A DNA stretch of 64,000 nt from Paenibacillus paeoniae (GCF_003388735.1 NZ_QUBQ01000001.1:992001-1056000); one strand, 5' to 3'; positions 44,478 to 53,116 are shown, counted from the first letter of the stretch. Numbers and translations: made by a program. Notes: a model not told the origin generated them from the letters alone.

Positions 44478-44727
44478 TGGCGTTAGCTGCAGCTTTTTCG
44501 TCCTCAGAAAGAGTGGTTTTGGGGTTGTTGATATGACCTCTTAGCCAGTCTACGGAAACTTCATAGAGCTTTGCTAACTTACTGAGTTTTTCCGGGTCCG
44601 GTCTCAACACACCTTTCTCTAGCCCACTAAGCGTCCTCATATCTATCCCCGTCGCTTCGCTGACTTGATTAGGAGTTAGTCCATTCTTCTTTCGAGCCTC
44701 TACTAGCCGAAATTGTATTCTAGTCAT
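44353..44727 (-). CDS. XRE-family helix-turn-helix regulator
   Basis: The 124-residue product has an N-terminal HTH_3 domain: RLVEARKKNGLTPNQVSEATGIDMRTLSGLEKGVLRPDPEKLSKLAKLYEVSVDWLRG. The C-terminal about 50 residues are a helical dimerisation or sensing tail. GAGAGGTGAG precedes the ATG. It stands at the right end of the AT-rich block, in the opposite orientation to agr. Typical of phage or mobile-element repressors; targets unknown. Confidence 0.88.
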   Translation of the reverse strand: MTRIQFRLVEARKKNGLTPNQVSEATGIDMRTLSGLEKGVLRPDPEKLSKLAKLYEVSVDWLRGHINNPKTTLSEDEKAAANAITSYDLAAFLEQPFEHNGKPLNREAKKKLYVMAQLLLDQDD

Positions 44728-45039
44728 TCAATCTCACCTCTCAACTATATGTTATCATAAAATCCTATTAAATAAATAATCTTCCATAATCAAAAATACG
44801 CTAATGAGATATAGTTGTAATCATTAATTGTAGGATTCACAATATCTCGTAGAATAAGAACTATTCACTCTTGCATGACAGGGCTCCGGCCGTAAAATCG
44901 AAATTGCAGGTTTAGAGAGCAGTTACTACCACTAATAAATATTAAATGGTACATATGTGCCTATTCAGTTAATACTTTACTCGCTAAAAAGGTTTTAGAG
45001 GGTAGATGTCGAAGTGTCTCCTTATGGAGGTGAGTACAG
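44728..45039. other. AT-rich gene-free stretch at the right end of the island
   Basis: It contains the upstream region of the XRE gene and the ribosome binding site of the gene at 45040. I searched it for a copy of the tRNA-Val 3' end as an attachment repeat and found none. No ORF with a ribosome binding site was seen. Confidence 0.5.
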
Positions 45040-45228
45040 ATGAAGACGCAAATTAAATTGTTCGCCGGAATTATGCACCCGGAGCTCACGACGAAGGTGA
45101 ATACCTTTTTGGCTGAGATTCCTTCCGAGAACATAGTAGATATTAAGGGTTGGAGCACAGGCAATCCGGAAGGCTCTAACAACTCGAACAATTATGATAC
45201 GATCATGATTATTTATAAAACGGAATAG
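45040..45228 (+). CDS. Small Cse60-like protein
   Basis: The 62-residue product starts at ATG after TATGGAGGTGAG. The sequence KTQIKLFAGIMHPELTTKVNTFLAEI and its end DTIMIIYK resemble the Cse60/DUF2758 family (short sporulation-linked proteins ending in a strand such as IMIIY). The middle NPEGSNNSNNY is a flexible loop. The match is moderate. Confidence 0.55.
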   Translation: MKTQIKLFAGIMHPELTTKVNTFLAEIPSENIVDIKGWSTGNPEGSNNSNNYDTIMIIYKTE

Positions 45229-45232
45229 CCTG

Positions 45233-45262
45233 ACAAGAGAGTTCCCAACGGGTGCTCTTTTT
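45233..45262 (+). terminator. Terminator of the Cse60-like gene
   Basis: An imperfect hairpin AAGAGAGTTCCC...GGGTGCTCTT is followed by T7. Confidence 0.65.
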
Positions 45263-45477
45263 TTAATTTTAGGCTGCCTTGCATACAAGAATCCCGCATA
45301 TTGGGATCAATACAACGAATATAAGTCGCTTATTTAAGCGGCTTTTTTGCTTCTTATCCATCAATGATAAGGTATGTGAAACAAGCATGGTTTCTATTCA
45401 CACATAATCAAACATGCAACCTTCCCATACAAATACTCGTCTATCATGACAACTCAAAGAGAGAGGTGCCGACTAAC

Positions 45478-46590
45478 ATGAGATACAAAAAAATCGCTTT
45501 ATCCGGATTAATACTCGCTACTGCAGCTACGATGCACAACATCCCTCATTCCTCAGCTGCGGAGGCTCCGCAATCTGTTGAATTCAAAATCAATGACGCT
45601 TCTTACGTTAACCATACCGGTAAGCATGCCTTGGCAGCTGCCCCTTTCATTCTGAACGGGAATGCCATGGTGCCGGTTAGAGCTCTGGCCGAGTCGCTTG
45701 GGGCAGAGGTGACCTGGAATCATGAAGAGAACACAGCTACCTTAACCAGTAATAAGACCGATTCCATTAAAGTGACCGATCGCTCCAACTATGTAATCAA
45801 CGAGAAAGGCGAGCGGATCAAGCTTCCTGAGTCTGTTCAGAGAGTAAAAGGCATGTTGTTTGTACCGGCCCGCAGCTTGTCCTCGATCATGGGAGCGAAA
45901 TTGGAGTGGGGGGCTTCGGATCGTAAAATTACGATTTCAACTACAAAGGCAGAAACCATTCAAGTGATGTACAAGTTTGATCAGGATCAGGAAGGATGGA
46001 AGGGCGGATTTGCCGACTTGCCGGTGAACTATGAAAAAGATATCTACGATCTTGAATACAAGCGCGAGCTGATACCTGATCAAGAGAGCTCATCCAACTA
46101 CGGCCTTAAATTAAAGGGACATAATCGAAGTGATGATTTGTTTATGTTTCTCACCCGCGGTGTTGAAGGCTTCGAGCCTAATACCACCTATGACGTGAAG
46201 CTTAACTTTGCGCTATATACATCGGAATCGGGAGGAATGGTTGGGATCGGTGGAGCGCCAGGTGAATCCGTCTACGTGAAGGCCGGCATTCTGGGCAAGG
46301 AGCCAAAAGCTGTTCCGACTGCCCATCCAGGAGAAGACTATTATAAAATGAATGTCGATATTGGCAACCAATCGCTCAGCGGCAAAGACGCTAAGGTAAT
46401 CGGCAACGTCATCAAGCCCGATTCGGAAAAAGAAGGCTATCAGCGGGTTGATTTTAATTACAGCGCGCAAGTTAAAGCGGACGAACATGGCAAAATCTAT
46501 TTGCTCATCGGTACGGATTCCGGTTTTGAGGGTTTAACGACGTTGTATTATGACGATATTCAAGTAACGGCAACAAAGGCTCAATCATAA
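45478..46590 (+). CDS. Secreted stalk-domain protein (copper amine oxidase N-terminal-like)
   Basis: ATG 45478 after GAGAGGTG gives 370 residues with a signal peptide (MRYKKIALSGLILATAAT..., cleavage near SSAAEA). Residues of about 38-155 form the stalk domain: FILNGNAMVPVRALAESLGAEVTWNHEENTATL and MLFVPARSLSSIMGAKLEWGASDRKITI. The C-terminal 200 residues are a beta-sandwich with YKFDQDQEGWKGGFADLP and a closing YYDDIQV strand, like a carbohydrate-binding module. Common in Paenibacillus cell-surface proteins. Substrate unknown. An upstream in-frame extension to 45364 lacks a ribosome binding site. Confidence 0.82.
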   Translation: MRYKKIALSGLILATAATMHNIPHSSAAEAPQSVEFKINDASYVNHTGKHALAAAPFILNGNAMVPVRALAESLGAEVTWNHEENTATLTSNKTDSIKVTDRSNYVINEKGERIKLPESVQRVKGMLFVPARSLSSIMGAKLEWGASDRKITISTTKAETIQVMYKFDQDQEGWKGGFADLPVNYEKDIYDLEYKRELIPDQESSSNYGLKLKGHNRSDDLFMFLTRGVEGFEPNTTYDVKLNFALYTSESGGMVGIGGAPGESVYVKAGILGKEPKAVPTAHPGEDYYKMNVDIGNQSLSGKDAKVIGNVIKPDSEKEGYQRVDFNYSAQVKADEHGKIYLLIGTDSGFEGLTTLYYDDIQVTATKAQS

Positions 46591-46603
46591 ACAATTCATT
46601 CTC

Positions 46604-46646
46604 AAAGAGTGCCAGTCATCTTAATTGACACGGCGCTCTTTTTTCT
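46604..46646 (+). terminator. Terminator of the stalk-domain gene
   Basis: Stem AAAGAGTGCC.GTCA / TGAC.CGGCGCTCTTT around CTTAAT, then a T-run. Confidence 0.8.
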
Positions 46647-47005
46647 CCATTCTTTTCATAGGAAGTCTCATAAAACTTAGTTTTTCTTTCTAGATCTACC
46701 AAATAACCTAATGGCAACTGCTAAGGCAATCGCCACCTCTATTTAAGATGCTGTATTCATTCATATCGCTTCTTATATTGAAAATTCGCCGCATTTAAAA
46801 TGGTAGTTTTATCAAATCTTCCGAGACTATGGAGATGGGTGAATAGGGAGAGCTGTGAAGATTAACACAAGAATAAGGGAGGCCGCAAAGGACTCCCCCA
46901 TTTCGTCAGATACTAACCCCGGATGTAAGAGCATCTCAAGGCAAGCTAATAGATAAGAGCACCACGTCGAGATGATCGATAAGTGTTCTTTGTATTGAAA
47001 ACCAT
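46647..47005. other. Gene-free stretch with a membrane-protein fragment
   Basis: On the minus strand near 46680-46745 a short open frame reads VAIALAVAIRLFGRSRKKN and stops. It looks like the end of a small membrane protein, but an in-frame stop lies just upstream, so I regard it as a gene remnant. Nothing else was recognised. Confidence 0.4.
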
Positions 47006-47416
47006 TTACTTTCTATGGTCATTTCCATTTTTCTTCACGCGTTGCTTTACAATACTCTCAATGATTAGTTTGTGTCCAACCCTGGACCCGAGCCGAATCA
47101 GACCTGTGGTTCTACCAGAAATGATATGTCGATGTCCATCGGCAACGTTCGTTTGTATCCGAAAACGGTGGAAGTGATTTCTGCCAGTTCCAATGTTTAG
47201 CCCTGTTTGACCAGAATAGGAATGCCGATGACCTTCAGCTGTAGTAGTAATTCCTCTGAAATTATGACGGTGTCTACCGTCCTCGGGTATGAATAGGTCA
47301 GTCAGATTTCCAAAAGAGTGTCTATGCCCTTCTACTAATGAGGTCAAACCTTCCATGCGATGTCTAAATTGCACAGGCCCTCCGTTTCCTGTTGATGTTT
47401 GCTTGATTTTCACCAT
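47006..47416 (-). CDS. YmaF-like His-rich repeat protein
   Basis: ATG 47416 eight bases after AAAGGA gives 136 residues. Five repeats of about 25 residues carry GHRH or (R/N)H(R/F)H motifs (VEGHRHSF, DGRHRHNF, AEGHRHSY, GRNHFHRF, ADGHRHII), as in the Bacillus YmaF family. The regularly spaced His pairs suggest metal binding, and the beta-repeat pattern suggests a solenoid. No signal peptide. Biological role not known; the family is often linked to sporulation or surface layers. Confidence 0.82.
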   Translation of the reverse strand: MVKIKQTSTGNGGPVQFRHRMEGLTSLVEGHRHSFGNLTDLFIPEDGRHRHNFRGITTTAEGHRHSYSGQTGLNIGTGRNHFHRFRIQTNVADGHRHIISGRTTGLIRLGSRVGHKLIIESIVKQRVKKNGNDHRK

Positions 47417-47512
47417 TATCATCATCCTTTCATTAAGGGATGATGGTAGAATATGCGGTTTCAAGAAAACTGGTTTGGACAGGAGAGAGTAATCAGGTTA
47501 GAAGAACTAGAA

Positions 47513-48310
47513 CTAAGCAGAATTGCCTGTTAGATTGTGTTCGAACATATCAATGATGACCAAGAAATGTTCTGCTTCACGAAATACATGATCGGCCAAC
47601 AACGGATGAATGATGCTTTTAATACGACAAGCCTCAATTAGATCTCGAGCTGTTTTCTTAAAGTCACGAAGAGATTTAACGGATACCCTGTTTTGATCGA
47701 GGAATTGGTCTAGGAGTGGAATCGTTTGAGATTGAGGACGCATTTGTTCCAAATCTTTAGCTTGAAAAAGCAATTGATCAAATTCTTGACCGAAGTGATT
47801 GGCCTGCTCTACTAATTGCCGCTCGGAAGGATCAAGGAGATGGCTAATGAATTTGGCATGATCAGCCATTATTCTTAAAAAGAATACGTTCTCGTCAATG
47901 ATAGCATCAGGCAAAGGTTCTAGCCGACCTGAATTTAATTCAGCCAATCGATTTCTGAAATAGTTGGCTTCTCTGCTCACATGATCAACTAACAAAGGAA
48001 AGTTGTTTGCACCTGGAAGCTGGCATGACAGTATTAATCCTAATACTTTTCTCTTAAAGGCCCAAATATAGGAAACGGCAGTAAACACTTCTTCATTAAA
48101 TCTTTTAATTACAGCGGGATCTGTACCAGCTGTAAAAGCATTGGATTTATTTTCGATCGCTTCAAAGACCGCATAGAAATGATTGGCTTCATGAATCAAC
48201 TGAGTGTCGTCACATCGGAACCCCAGTTTTAGAAATAACGAGTGTTCCTTCATAATCCTTGACCAAAACCGAATCTCTTCTAAAGAGCGAGTTACAAATT
48301 GATCTGTCAA
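47513..48310 (-). CDS. DUF2935 ferritin-like helical protein
   Basis: TTG 48310, nine bases after AAGGAG, gives 265 residues (ATG 48319 is too close to the ribosome binding site). Two homologous halves each start with a helix containing SLEEIRFWSRIMKEHSLFL or DENVFFLRIMADHAKFISHLL and carry E..(Y/H)F motifs (HEANHFY, REANYF, EQANHF, REAEHF). This is the DUF2935 double four-helix bundle related to ferritins, with Glu/His residues that may bind metal. Function unknown. Confidence 0.85.
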   Translation of the reverse strand: MTDQFVTRSLEEIRFWSRIMKEHSLFLKLGFRCDDTQLIHEANHFYAVFEAIENKSNAFTAGTDPAVIKRFNEEVFTAVSYIWAFKRKVLGLILSCQLPGANNFPLLVDHVSREANYFRNRLAELNSGRLEPLPDAIIDENVFFLRIMADHAKFISHLLDPSERQLVEQANHFGQEFDQLLFQAKDLEQMRPQSQTIPLLDQFLDQNRVSVKSLRDFKKTARDLIEACRIKSIIHPLLADHVFREAEHFLVIIDMFEHNLTGNSA

Positions 48311-48385
48311 TGACAACATCTCCTTAGTAACTATAATCTTAAGTAACGTATGTGGGGAGATTTTGTACTATACCTATTAAAAAAT

Positions 48386-48544
48386 TTACTGAGGGGAAGC
48401 CGAATCTTCATCATCATCCTGCTTGGATATGGAGCAGTTAAAGCATCGAACAGACGTATCTTCATATACAACCCCATCTAAAAACCCGTCACAGCAATAA
48501 ATTTCTTTCCCGCAAGTTCCGCAATGGCCTACAAATTCCCTCAA
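48386..48544 (-). CDS. 52-residue zinc-ribbon-like protein
   Basis: TTG 48544, nine bases after AAGGA. The product MREFVGHCGTCGKEIYCCDG followed by a CxxC pair (RCFNCS) and an acidic Ser-rich tail has six Cys arranged as a small zinc ribbon. Same strand as the DUF2935 gene, 76 bases upstream of it. Not assigned to a family. Confidence 0.6.
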   Translation of the reverse strand: MREFVGHCGTCGKEIYCCDGFLDGVVYEDTSVRCFNCSISKQDDDEDSASPQ

Positions 48545-48663
48545 GTTGTTCACTTCCTTACTATGAGAATGTTGAAGTTAAACTTTTCATAGGCAGAATT
48601 TCCAGTATAATGATCATAACATGGGAGTTATTGGATGGACGATATAGCAGAGGAGAAAGGGAA

Positions 48664-49389
48664 GTGGAACCGATGACAACAACAGCACACTTTGCGCAAA
48701 ATAACGGAGTAGAAATTCACTACTTGGATACGGGAGAGCAATCCCCGTTAACACCGGTATTGATTTGCCCCGGACTATCGGAGACGGCAGCGGAGTATGA
48801 GGAACTGATCGCTTATTTATCGCCTAGAAGATGCGTCGTACTATCGTTCCGAGGGAGAGGGCAGAGCGGTACGCCGCAATCGGGTTATGATTTGGAGGAT
48901 CATGTCTCCGATATGGAAGCTGTTGTGCGTGCCAGCGGATTGAAGAAGTTTCACCTGTATGCCTACTCTAGAGGCGTATCCTATGCACTGGGCTATTTGC
49001 AGCATCATGGGGGTCGCGTCCAGTCGGTCATTGTCCAGGACTATCCGGCTCAGCACAAAGCGATGAGTGAAGAATGGGCAGAAGACTATATTCATAACTA
49101 TCTCATTCCCTACGAGCGAACGAGCCATATTCGGTCCGAGGCGGTGTGGGGCATTCAGAAGGAATCGCGCCAGGTTCACTTCCAATACGGGATAGATCAG
49201 GCTGCACTTGTGCTCAGAGGATTGCTGGAAGGCAGTTTGTTGGATGATGAGGGCGTACAACAATACTCGCAAATGATGACACAAATCACCGTTGAAGGCT
49301 TCGAGCACTCCGACCATGATATTCGCTCAGCGGAGCAGGACAAGCTTTTTGATGTGATCCAAACCTTTCTGAACGACCACGATGTATAG
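48664..49389 (+). CDS. Alpha/beta hydrolase
   Basis: GTG 48664 eight bases after AGGAG gives 241 residues. The fold is seen from VLICPGLSETAAEYEELIAYL, FRGRGQSGTP, and the nucleophile elbow YAYSRGVSYA, where the usual GxSxG is A-Y-S-R-G. The catalytic His is in EHSDHDIR near the C-terminus. It is related to esterases and haloperoxidase-like enzymes. Substrate unknown. Single gene, convergent with the Gly-rich membrane protein. Confidence 0.85.
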   Translation: MEPMTTTAHFAQNNGVEIHYLDTGEQSPLTPVLICPGLSETAAEYEELIAYLSPRRCVVLSFRGRGQSGTPQSGYDLEDHVSDMEAVVRASGLKKFHLYAYSRGVSYALGYLQHHGGRVQSVIVQDYPAQHKAMSEEWAEDYIHNYLIPYERTSHIRSEAVWGIQKESRQVHFQYGIDQAALVLRGLLEGSLLDDEGVQQYSQMMTQITVEGFEHSDHDIRSAEQDKLFDVIQTFLNDHDV

Positions 49390-49436
49390 GCGACTATTAC
49401 GTGGGTATTAAAAAAGCGGGGTGGAGCGGAGATCAT

Positions 49437-49673
49437 CTAATCTCCTCCACCGCCGCCATCCCCGCCGCTGTCTCCCCCATGATTAGAGCTACCGCTTTCC
49501 GAGGTCCCGCCTTTGGATTTTCCATGACCAGCTCCATCCCCGCCTGGAATAATCGGCTCTGCACTGTTAGCCGCTTGTTGATTCGGTTTTGATGGATTTT
49601 GTTTGTTTCGTCTATAAGCCGAGATAATGATCATGAGGAAAATCAGACCTAATAATACAAATAATAAAGGCAT
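49437..49673 (-). CDS. Small single-pass membrane protein with Gly-rich tail
   Basis: ATG 49673 seven bases after AAAGGAGGT gives 78 residues. One N-terminal transmembrane helix (PLLFVLLGLIFLMIIISAY) is followed by a basic stop-transfer (RRNK) and a Ser/Gly-rich, negatively charged tail ending GGDGGGGGD. Function unknown. Confidence 0.65.
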   Translation of the reverse strand: MPLLFVLLGLIFLMIIISAYRRNKQNPSKPNQQAANSAEPIIPGGDGAGHGKSKGGTSESGSSNHGGDSGGDGGGGGD

Positions 49674-50035
49674 TATCACAACCTCCTTTGTTTGCTCTAT
49701 CATAAGCTTTACAGTACGTGATAGGCAATAAATAATGAAATCTCCGAGAAAATCGCTGCCAAAAGGAAACTTTTCCAGACTTAAATCCTATGTCGAAGAA
49801 GTAGAAATCAGAAACGCCATTTCAGGACCTAATTCTGCCGAGCCGCTACGTGTCCTTTTTACATAAGAGACTAGATCCCAGCAGACGCCTGTTCAGGCGT
49901 CTATTATTGTTGAAGCCGTTAATGATTAATGCGACGAAACAAGGCGAAAGCCTGTTTTTCTGCTCATTAGCCCACTCCATCCGCGCCTAACTGAATAGAC
50001 TGCTATCATTATGGAACGATGGGCGGGGAAAGGCG
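49674..50035. other. Intergenic stretch with a perfect hairpin
   Basis: The palindrome AGACGCCTGTTCAGGCGTCT (49883-49902) followed by ATTATTG may be a weak terminator. A 43-codon frame at 49735-49866 (+) has no ribosome binding site and is not called. No other feature seen. Confidence 0.5.
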
Positions 50036-50239
50036 ATGTCTGAATTCGGAGATGATGTTAACAAAGGACTATCAGCGGATGATTTGGCCTTGATCGCGGC
50101 CGTAATCGTGGTCATAGGCGATATTGTAGCCTTGTTGTCCGTGCTTGCGGCAAGGAGAGAGAATGCGGATGACGAGGCAGATGCGAAGCAAGCGGCTCGG
50201 AGGGCAAGAGGAAAAAAAAGGAAGAGAAGAAGGGCGTAA
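50036..50239 (+). CDS. Small membrane protein with basic tail
   Basis: The 67-residue product starts at ATG after GGGGAAAGG. One hydrophobic helix (LALIAAVIVVIGDIVALLSVLA) is followed by acidic then extremely basic residues (RRARGKKRKRRRA). Not recognised. The basic tail could bind nucleic acid or wall polymer. First of three small genes in one direction. Confidence 0.65.
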   Translation: MSEFGDDVNKGLSADDLALIAAVIVVIGDIVALLSVLAARRENADDEADAKQAARRARGKKRKRRRA

Positions 50240-50296
50240 TGGAAGCCTCCTACTCTGCATATGTTCCTAGAAGGGTAATGATGGGAGGCGAGTGGA

Positions 50297-50446
50297 ATGG
50301 CAGCTGAAATCGTTTTTTTGGCCTATGCTACAGTCATAATGTTCGGCATTATCGGCGTCGTAATTGCGTCACTATCATCATTTATGAAGACCGATTCCAC
50401 AGATTATGATGAGCAGTTTGTCTGGCTGCGGAAAATAAAGGAATAA
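50297..50446 (+). CDS. 49-residue single-pass membrane protein
   Basis: ATG 50297, eight bases after GGGAGG. The product MAAEIVFLAYATVIMFGIIG continues through a hydrophobic helix and ends with an acidic and aromatic segment (DYDEQFVWLRKIKE). Short but with a clear ribosome binding site. Function unknown. Confidence 0.6.
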   Translation: MAAEIVFLAYATVIMFGIIGVVIASLSSFMKTDSTDYDEQFVWLRKIKE

Positions 50447-50504
50447 CGATCGGTTAGCGGGGCATGCTACTTCTTGATTGTCCAATTGAAGGAGGAAGCA
50501 AAGC

Positions 50505-50762
50505 ATGGAATCAACCAACAACCAGCAGTCGGATACGAGAGAGCATATTGTAGCCGTACAGAAGAACGGCGATGGCGACTTAACGGCGTTCAAGACATCT
50601 GAAGGTCGGGTACTGGATTACGAAACAGCGCTTCAAGATGTACAGGCTGGACGGATTGCGGGCGTGAATGCCTTCAAAGGCCGTGATGGCGAGACGTACA
50701 TCCGGGGCGATGCCGATGGAGACCCGTCCAACAACCTGGATCAGCTTCCCTTGTTCGAATAA
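50505..50762 (+). CDS. DUF3892 protein
   Basis: The 85-residue product starts at ATG after GAAGGAGG. The segment EHIVAVQKNGDGDLTAFKTSEGRVLDYETALQDVQAGRIAGVNAFKGRDGETYIRGDADGDPSNNLDQLP is typical of DUF3892, short Bacillota proteins of unknown role. Last gene of the small-gene group before a bidirectional terminator. Confidence 0.85.
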   Translation: MESTNNQQSDTREHIVAVQKNGDGDLTAFKTSEGRVLDYETALQDVQAGRIAGVNAFKGRDGETYIRGDADGDPSNNLDQLPLFE

Positions 50763-50784
50763 GCTAGCAAAATAGGGTAATAGA

Positions 50785-50835
50785 AGAGCCGGCAGCTTCT
50801 CCCCGTCAAGGGAGAGCATCCGGCTCTCTTGTTTT
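50785..50835. terminator. Bidirectional terminator
   Basis: Outer stem AGAGCCGG/CCGGCTCT with inner CTTCTCCCC/GGGAGAG, flanked by T-rich tails. It serves the DUF3892 gene and the converging MBL gene. Confidence 0.8.
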
Positions 50836-50867
50836 ATTCGCCGATAATGCCGGCGCTGCGCCTTGCG

Positions 50868-51593
50868 TTATAAGTCGTATGTCTTCCTTTGCTCCACAAA
50901 GCGCATGGGGCCTGTCCGGGCTCTATGCTGCTCCATTGCATCACCATAGTGCATGAGCCATACTTTCTGTTGAATGTTCTCTGGCAATTGAAGCAGCTCG
51001 TCAAGCGTCGCGTGTACGACACCGGGTGGCTCCAACTGGCAATCATGGTAGATCGTTTCTACACCGTCTTGAACGAGTCTCTCCAGAAGCGGAGCATCGT
51101 ATATCATATCTGCCGTATAGAAGAAGCGGTGGTTGATTCGGAAGGAGAAGCTAGCTTTGCCTTCAATATGCTTCGTCTGAATCGGCTCGATCTGAAGACC
51201 AGGAGCCAGCTCTACGGATAGGCCAGGCTCAAGCGCATGGACGTCGAAGAAGTCCGACAGCTTCGTCAGATTACCCTGCGTCAGTCCGCCCCTCAGCGTA
51301 TGCTCCCACAGCGGTTCTACTAATGATTTGGCAATATAGAGTACGGGCTTCCGCTGATACTTGAACAGCATCTGGAAGGCGTATTCCTCAAGTCCTCCGA
51401 CATGATCGCCATGAATATGGCTGATCAGCACTCCGTCTATTTGCGAGAAGTCAAGGCCGGCTTCATGCAACGCTTGAGGCAGTGTAATGCCGCAATCCAG
51501 AAGTAATCGATAGCCGCCGACTTCAATCAGTGCGTTGTTGTTGTAATAGTGTTTGGCAAAAGCACTGCCGGTGCCAAGCATTGTAATCTGCAT
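50868..51593 (-). CDS. MBL-fold metallohydrolase
   Basis: The 241-residue product has the HxHxDH metal site at residues 59-64 (SHIHGDHVGG), further ligands in FFYTADMIYD and the final HYGD. LGTGSAFAKHYYNNNALIEVGG is like RNase Z/ribonuclease BN-type and phosphonate-type MBL hydrolases, but the length is short of RNase Z. Predicted hydrolase acting on phosphoesters or other esters. Substrate not defined. Confidence 0.88.
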   Translation of the reverse strand: MQITMLGTGSAFAKHYYNNNALIEVGGYRLLLDCGITLPQALHEAGLDFSQIDGVLISHIHGDHVGGLEEYAFQMLFKYQRKPVLYIAKSLVEPLWEHTLRGGLTQGNLTKLSDFFDVHALEPGLSVELAPGLQIEPIQTKHIEGKASFSFRINHRFFYTADMIYDAPLLERLVQDGVETIYHDCQLEPPGVVHATLDELLQLPENIQQKVWLMHYGDAMEQHRARTGPMRFVEQRKTYDL

Positions 51594-51729
51594 AATTCAT
51601 ACTCTCCCTTATGTCATTCTTCATCCAATGTAACAAAATTTGCAGAACAAAGCCAATGGCAGAAGCACATCCGCCCACTCCGACATACACTGTCAAAGCA
51701 GCAGGAAGAGTGGAGGAGAGTGGCCCGAG

Positions 51730-51933
51730 ATGAGCAAAGGAAAAGGGAAAGTAACGAAGAAGAAACAACTGCCCAATGATCGGAAGCAACTGATATATAA
51801 GCTGGTTCTGTCCGATACATGCGCTGTATGCAAGACCCCTTGCGCGCGCGGTATGAACTACTTGGCCCGTATGCAGGAGCCGGGTGCGGTAGGGAAGGGC
51901 ATACCTTGCATTCTAACGAAAACCTACGTTTAA
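51730..51933 (+). CDS. 67-residue Cys-containing basic protein
   Basis: ATG 51730 after GGAGAG. The N-terminus is very basic (SKGKGKVTKKKQL) and is followed by DTCAVCKTPCARGMNYL and a later Cys (IPCIL), possibly a zinc-binding site. Not recognised. The longer ORF upstream to 51640 lacks a suitable start. Confidence 0.6.
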   Translation: MSKGKGKVTKKKQLPNDRKQLIYKLVLSDTCAVCKTPCARGMNYLARMQEPGAVGKGIPCILTKTYV

Positions 51934-52097
51934 TTTCCTTAGATCATTTCCCAGGCAAGCGCAGATTTCAACAGCATTTGACAAGCAGACAATCATTTGA
52001 TCTCAGATTCAAAAAATGTTGCGGGAGGCCGCAACTTTGTACAAGAAGAAGAGTATAACCTTACATTCAGAATATGCGGATGGAGGTTATGGCAGCC

Positions 52098-52676
52098 ATG
52101 AATTTCAAGAAAGTAGCCATCTGGCTGATGCTGCTGTCTCTTTGCGGAGGGACGATCATCTTTGCGAATGCCGCTGCCCAGAAGGTGCGGGTGCTCATCA
52201 ACGGCACGGAGCTCGATTCGGGCGGCATCATTGTGGATGGCACGACATATTTGCCGCTTAGGCAAGTCGCTGGCTCCATGCAAGCGATTGTAGAATGGGA
52301 TAATGCAAGTAAACGCGCGACAGTGTACAAGCCGAATGTTCATATGTTCATGTATCAGGGCAATAGTCCTTTCGGTGTTGTCAACAAAGGCTTCTCAGGC
52401 AAGATCAAAGTATTCTCCCAAATCGATAATTTGCAGACGGATATCAAGTCTGTGAAAGTGACGATTACCGACCCAAGCGGCAAGGAGAAGCTTATACAGA
52501 GCGAGAACGTAACGTCATCGAACAACTTTTGGTTTGTTACGGAGGAATTCGATTATAAGTTCGATGCGGTCGGACAATATGCGGTACGATTCTATATGAA
52601 AGTAACGGATGCTGACGATTGGACCGTAGTTTCGGAGAAAGAGATTCCATCGATTGTTCCAAAGAACAACAAATAA
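52098..52676 (+). CDS. Secreted stalk-domain protein, short form
   Basis: ATG 52098, eleven bases after GGAGG, gives 192 residues with a signal peptide (MNFKKVAIWLMLLSLCGG...). A single stalk domain follows (VRVLINGTELDSGGIIVDGTTYLPLRQVAGSMQAIVEWDNASKRATV), then an Ig-like beta domain (VKVTITDPSGKEKLIQSENV... QYAVRFYMKVTDADDW). Related in plan to the larger stalk protein at 45478. Upstream ATG 52089 is an alternative. Confidence 0.78.
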   Translation: MNFKKVAIWLMLLSLCGGTIIFANAAAQKVRVLINGTELDSGGIIVDGTTYLPLRQVAGSMQAIVEWDNASKRATVYKPNVHMFMYQGNSPFGVVNKGFSGKIKVFSQIDNLQTDIKSVKVTITDPSGKEKLIQSENVTSSNNFWFVTEEFDYKFDAVGQYAVRFYMKVTDADDWTVVSEKEIPSIVPKNNK

Positions 52677-52680
52677 GATT

Positions 52681-52708
52681 TGCCCCGCGATTGCGGGGCA
52701 TTTTGTTT
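52681..52708 (+). terminator. Terminator of the short stalk-domain gene
   Basis: Stem TGCCCCGC/GCGGGGCA with a GATT loop, then TTTTGTTT. Confidence 0.9.
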
Positions 52709-52775
52709 GACCTCATGCATTCTGCCATGGTACGATGGGCAAGTATGACTAATTAATTGAAATGGGGTAACAAAC

Positions 52776-53090
52776 ATGAGCGAGCATAAGCACGAGCATG
52801 GGGAAGACTGCGGATGCGGACAAGACCATGAACACGAAGAGCATGTCTTTATCGTAGAGAACGATGAAGGCGAAGAGCGTGAGATGGTAATGGTATATAC
52901 GTTCGAATCCGAAGAAAAGGTATATGCTGTACTTCTGGACCGTCAGGACCCAGAACAAGACGGTGTTATCTTCCGCATCGAAGAAGAGGACGATGAAGCG
53001 TTCCTGGTCGGCATCGATGATGACGAGGAGTGGAATCGCGTAACTGCTATTTATGAGGAAATTGCTCGTACGGAGAACGAAGGTCAATAA
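52776..53090 (+). CDS. DUF1292 protein
   Basis: The 104-residue product is highly acidic with a His/Cys-rich start (SEHKHEHGEDCGCGQDHEHEEH) that probably binds metal. The DUF1292 core follows (FIVENDEGEEREMVMVYTFESEEKVYAVLLD, then VIFRIEEEDDEAFLVGIDDDEEWNRVTAIYEEI). In other Bacillota the family member YrzB lies next to ruvX; that context is absent. Function unknown. Confidence 0.88.
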   Translation: MSEHKHEHGEDCGCGQDHEHEEHVFIVENDEGEEREMVMVYTFESEEKVYAVLLDRQDPEQDGVIFRIEEEDDEAFLVGIDDDEEWNRVTAIYEEIARTENEGQ

Positions 53091-53116
53091 ATCGTTCCTT
53101 ACCGCTGCGACATGAC

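Noticed and set aside
12241-44750. Contractile (R-type) tailocin
   Set aside because: No sheath, baseplate wedge or gpV-like spike gene apart from a PAAR-like protein. The tube, tape measure, Dit and Tal order is that of long non-contractile tails.
44881-45030. Attachment repeat matching the tRNA-Val 3' end or terminator
   Set aside because: Only an eight-base TTTTAGAG match with the region after the tRNA terminator, which is not significant.
49735-49866. 43-codon ORF (plus strand)
   Set aside because: No ribosome binding site before ATG and no recognised content, although the peptide looks protein-like. Perhaps a remnant.
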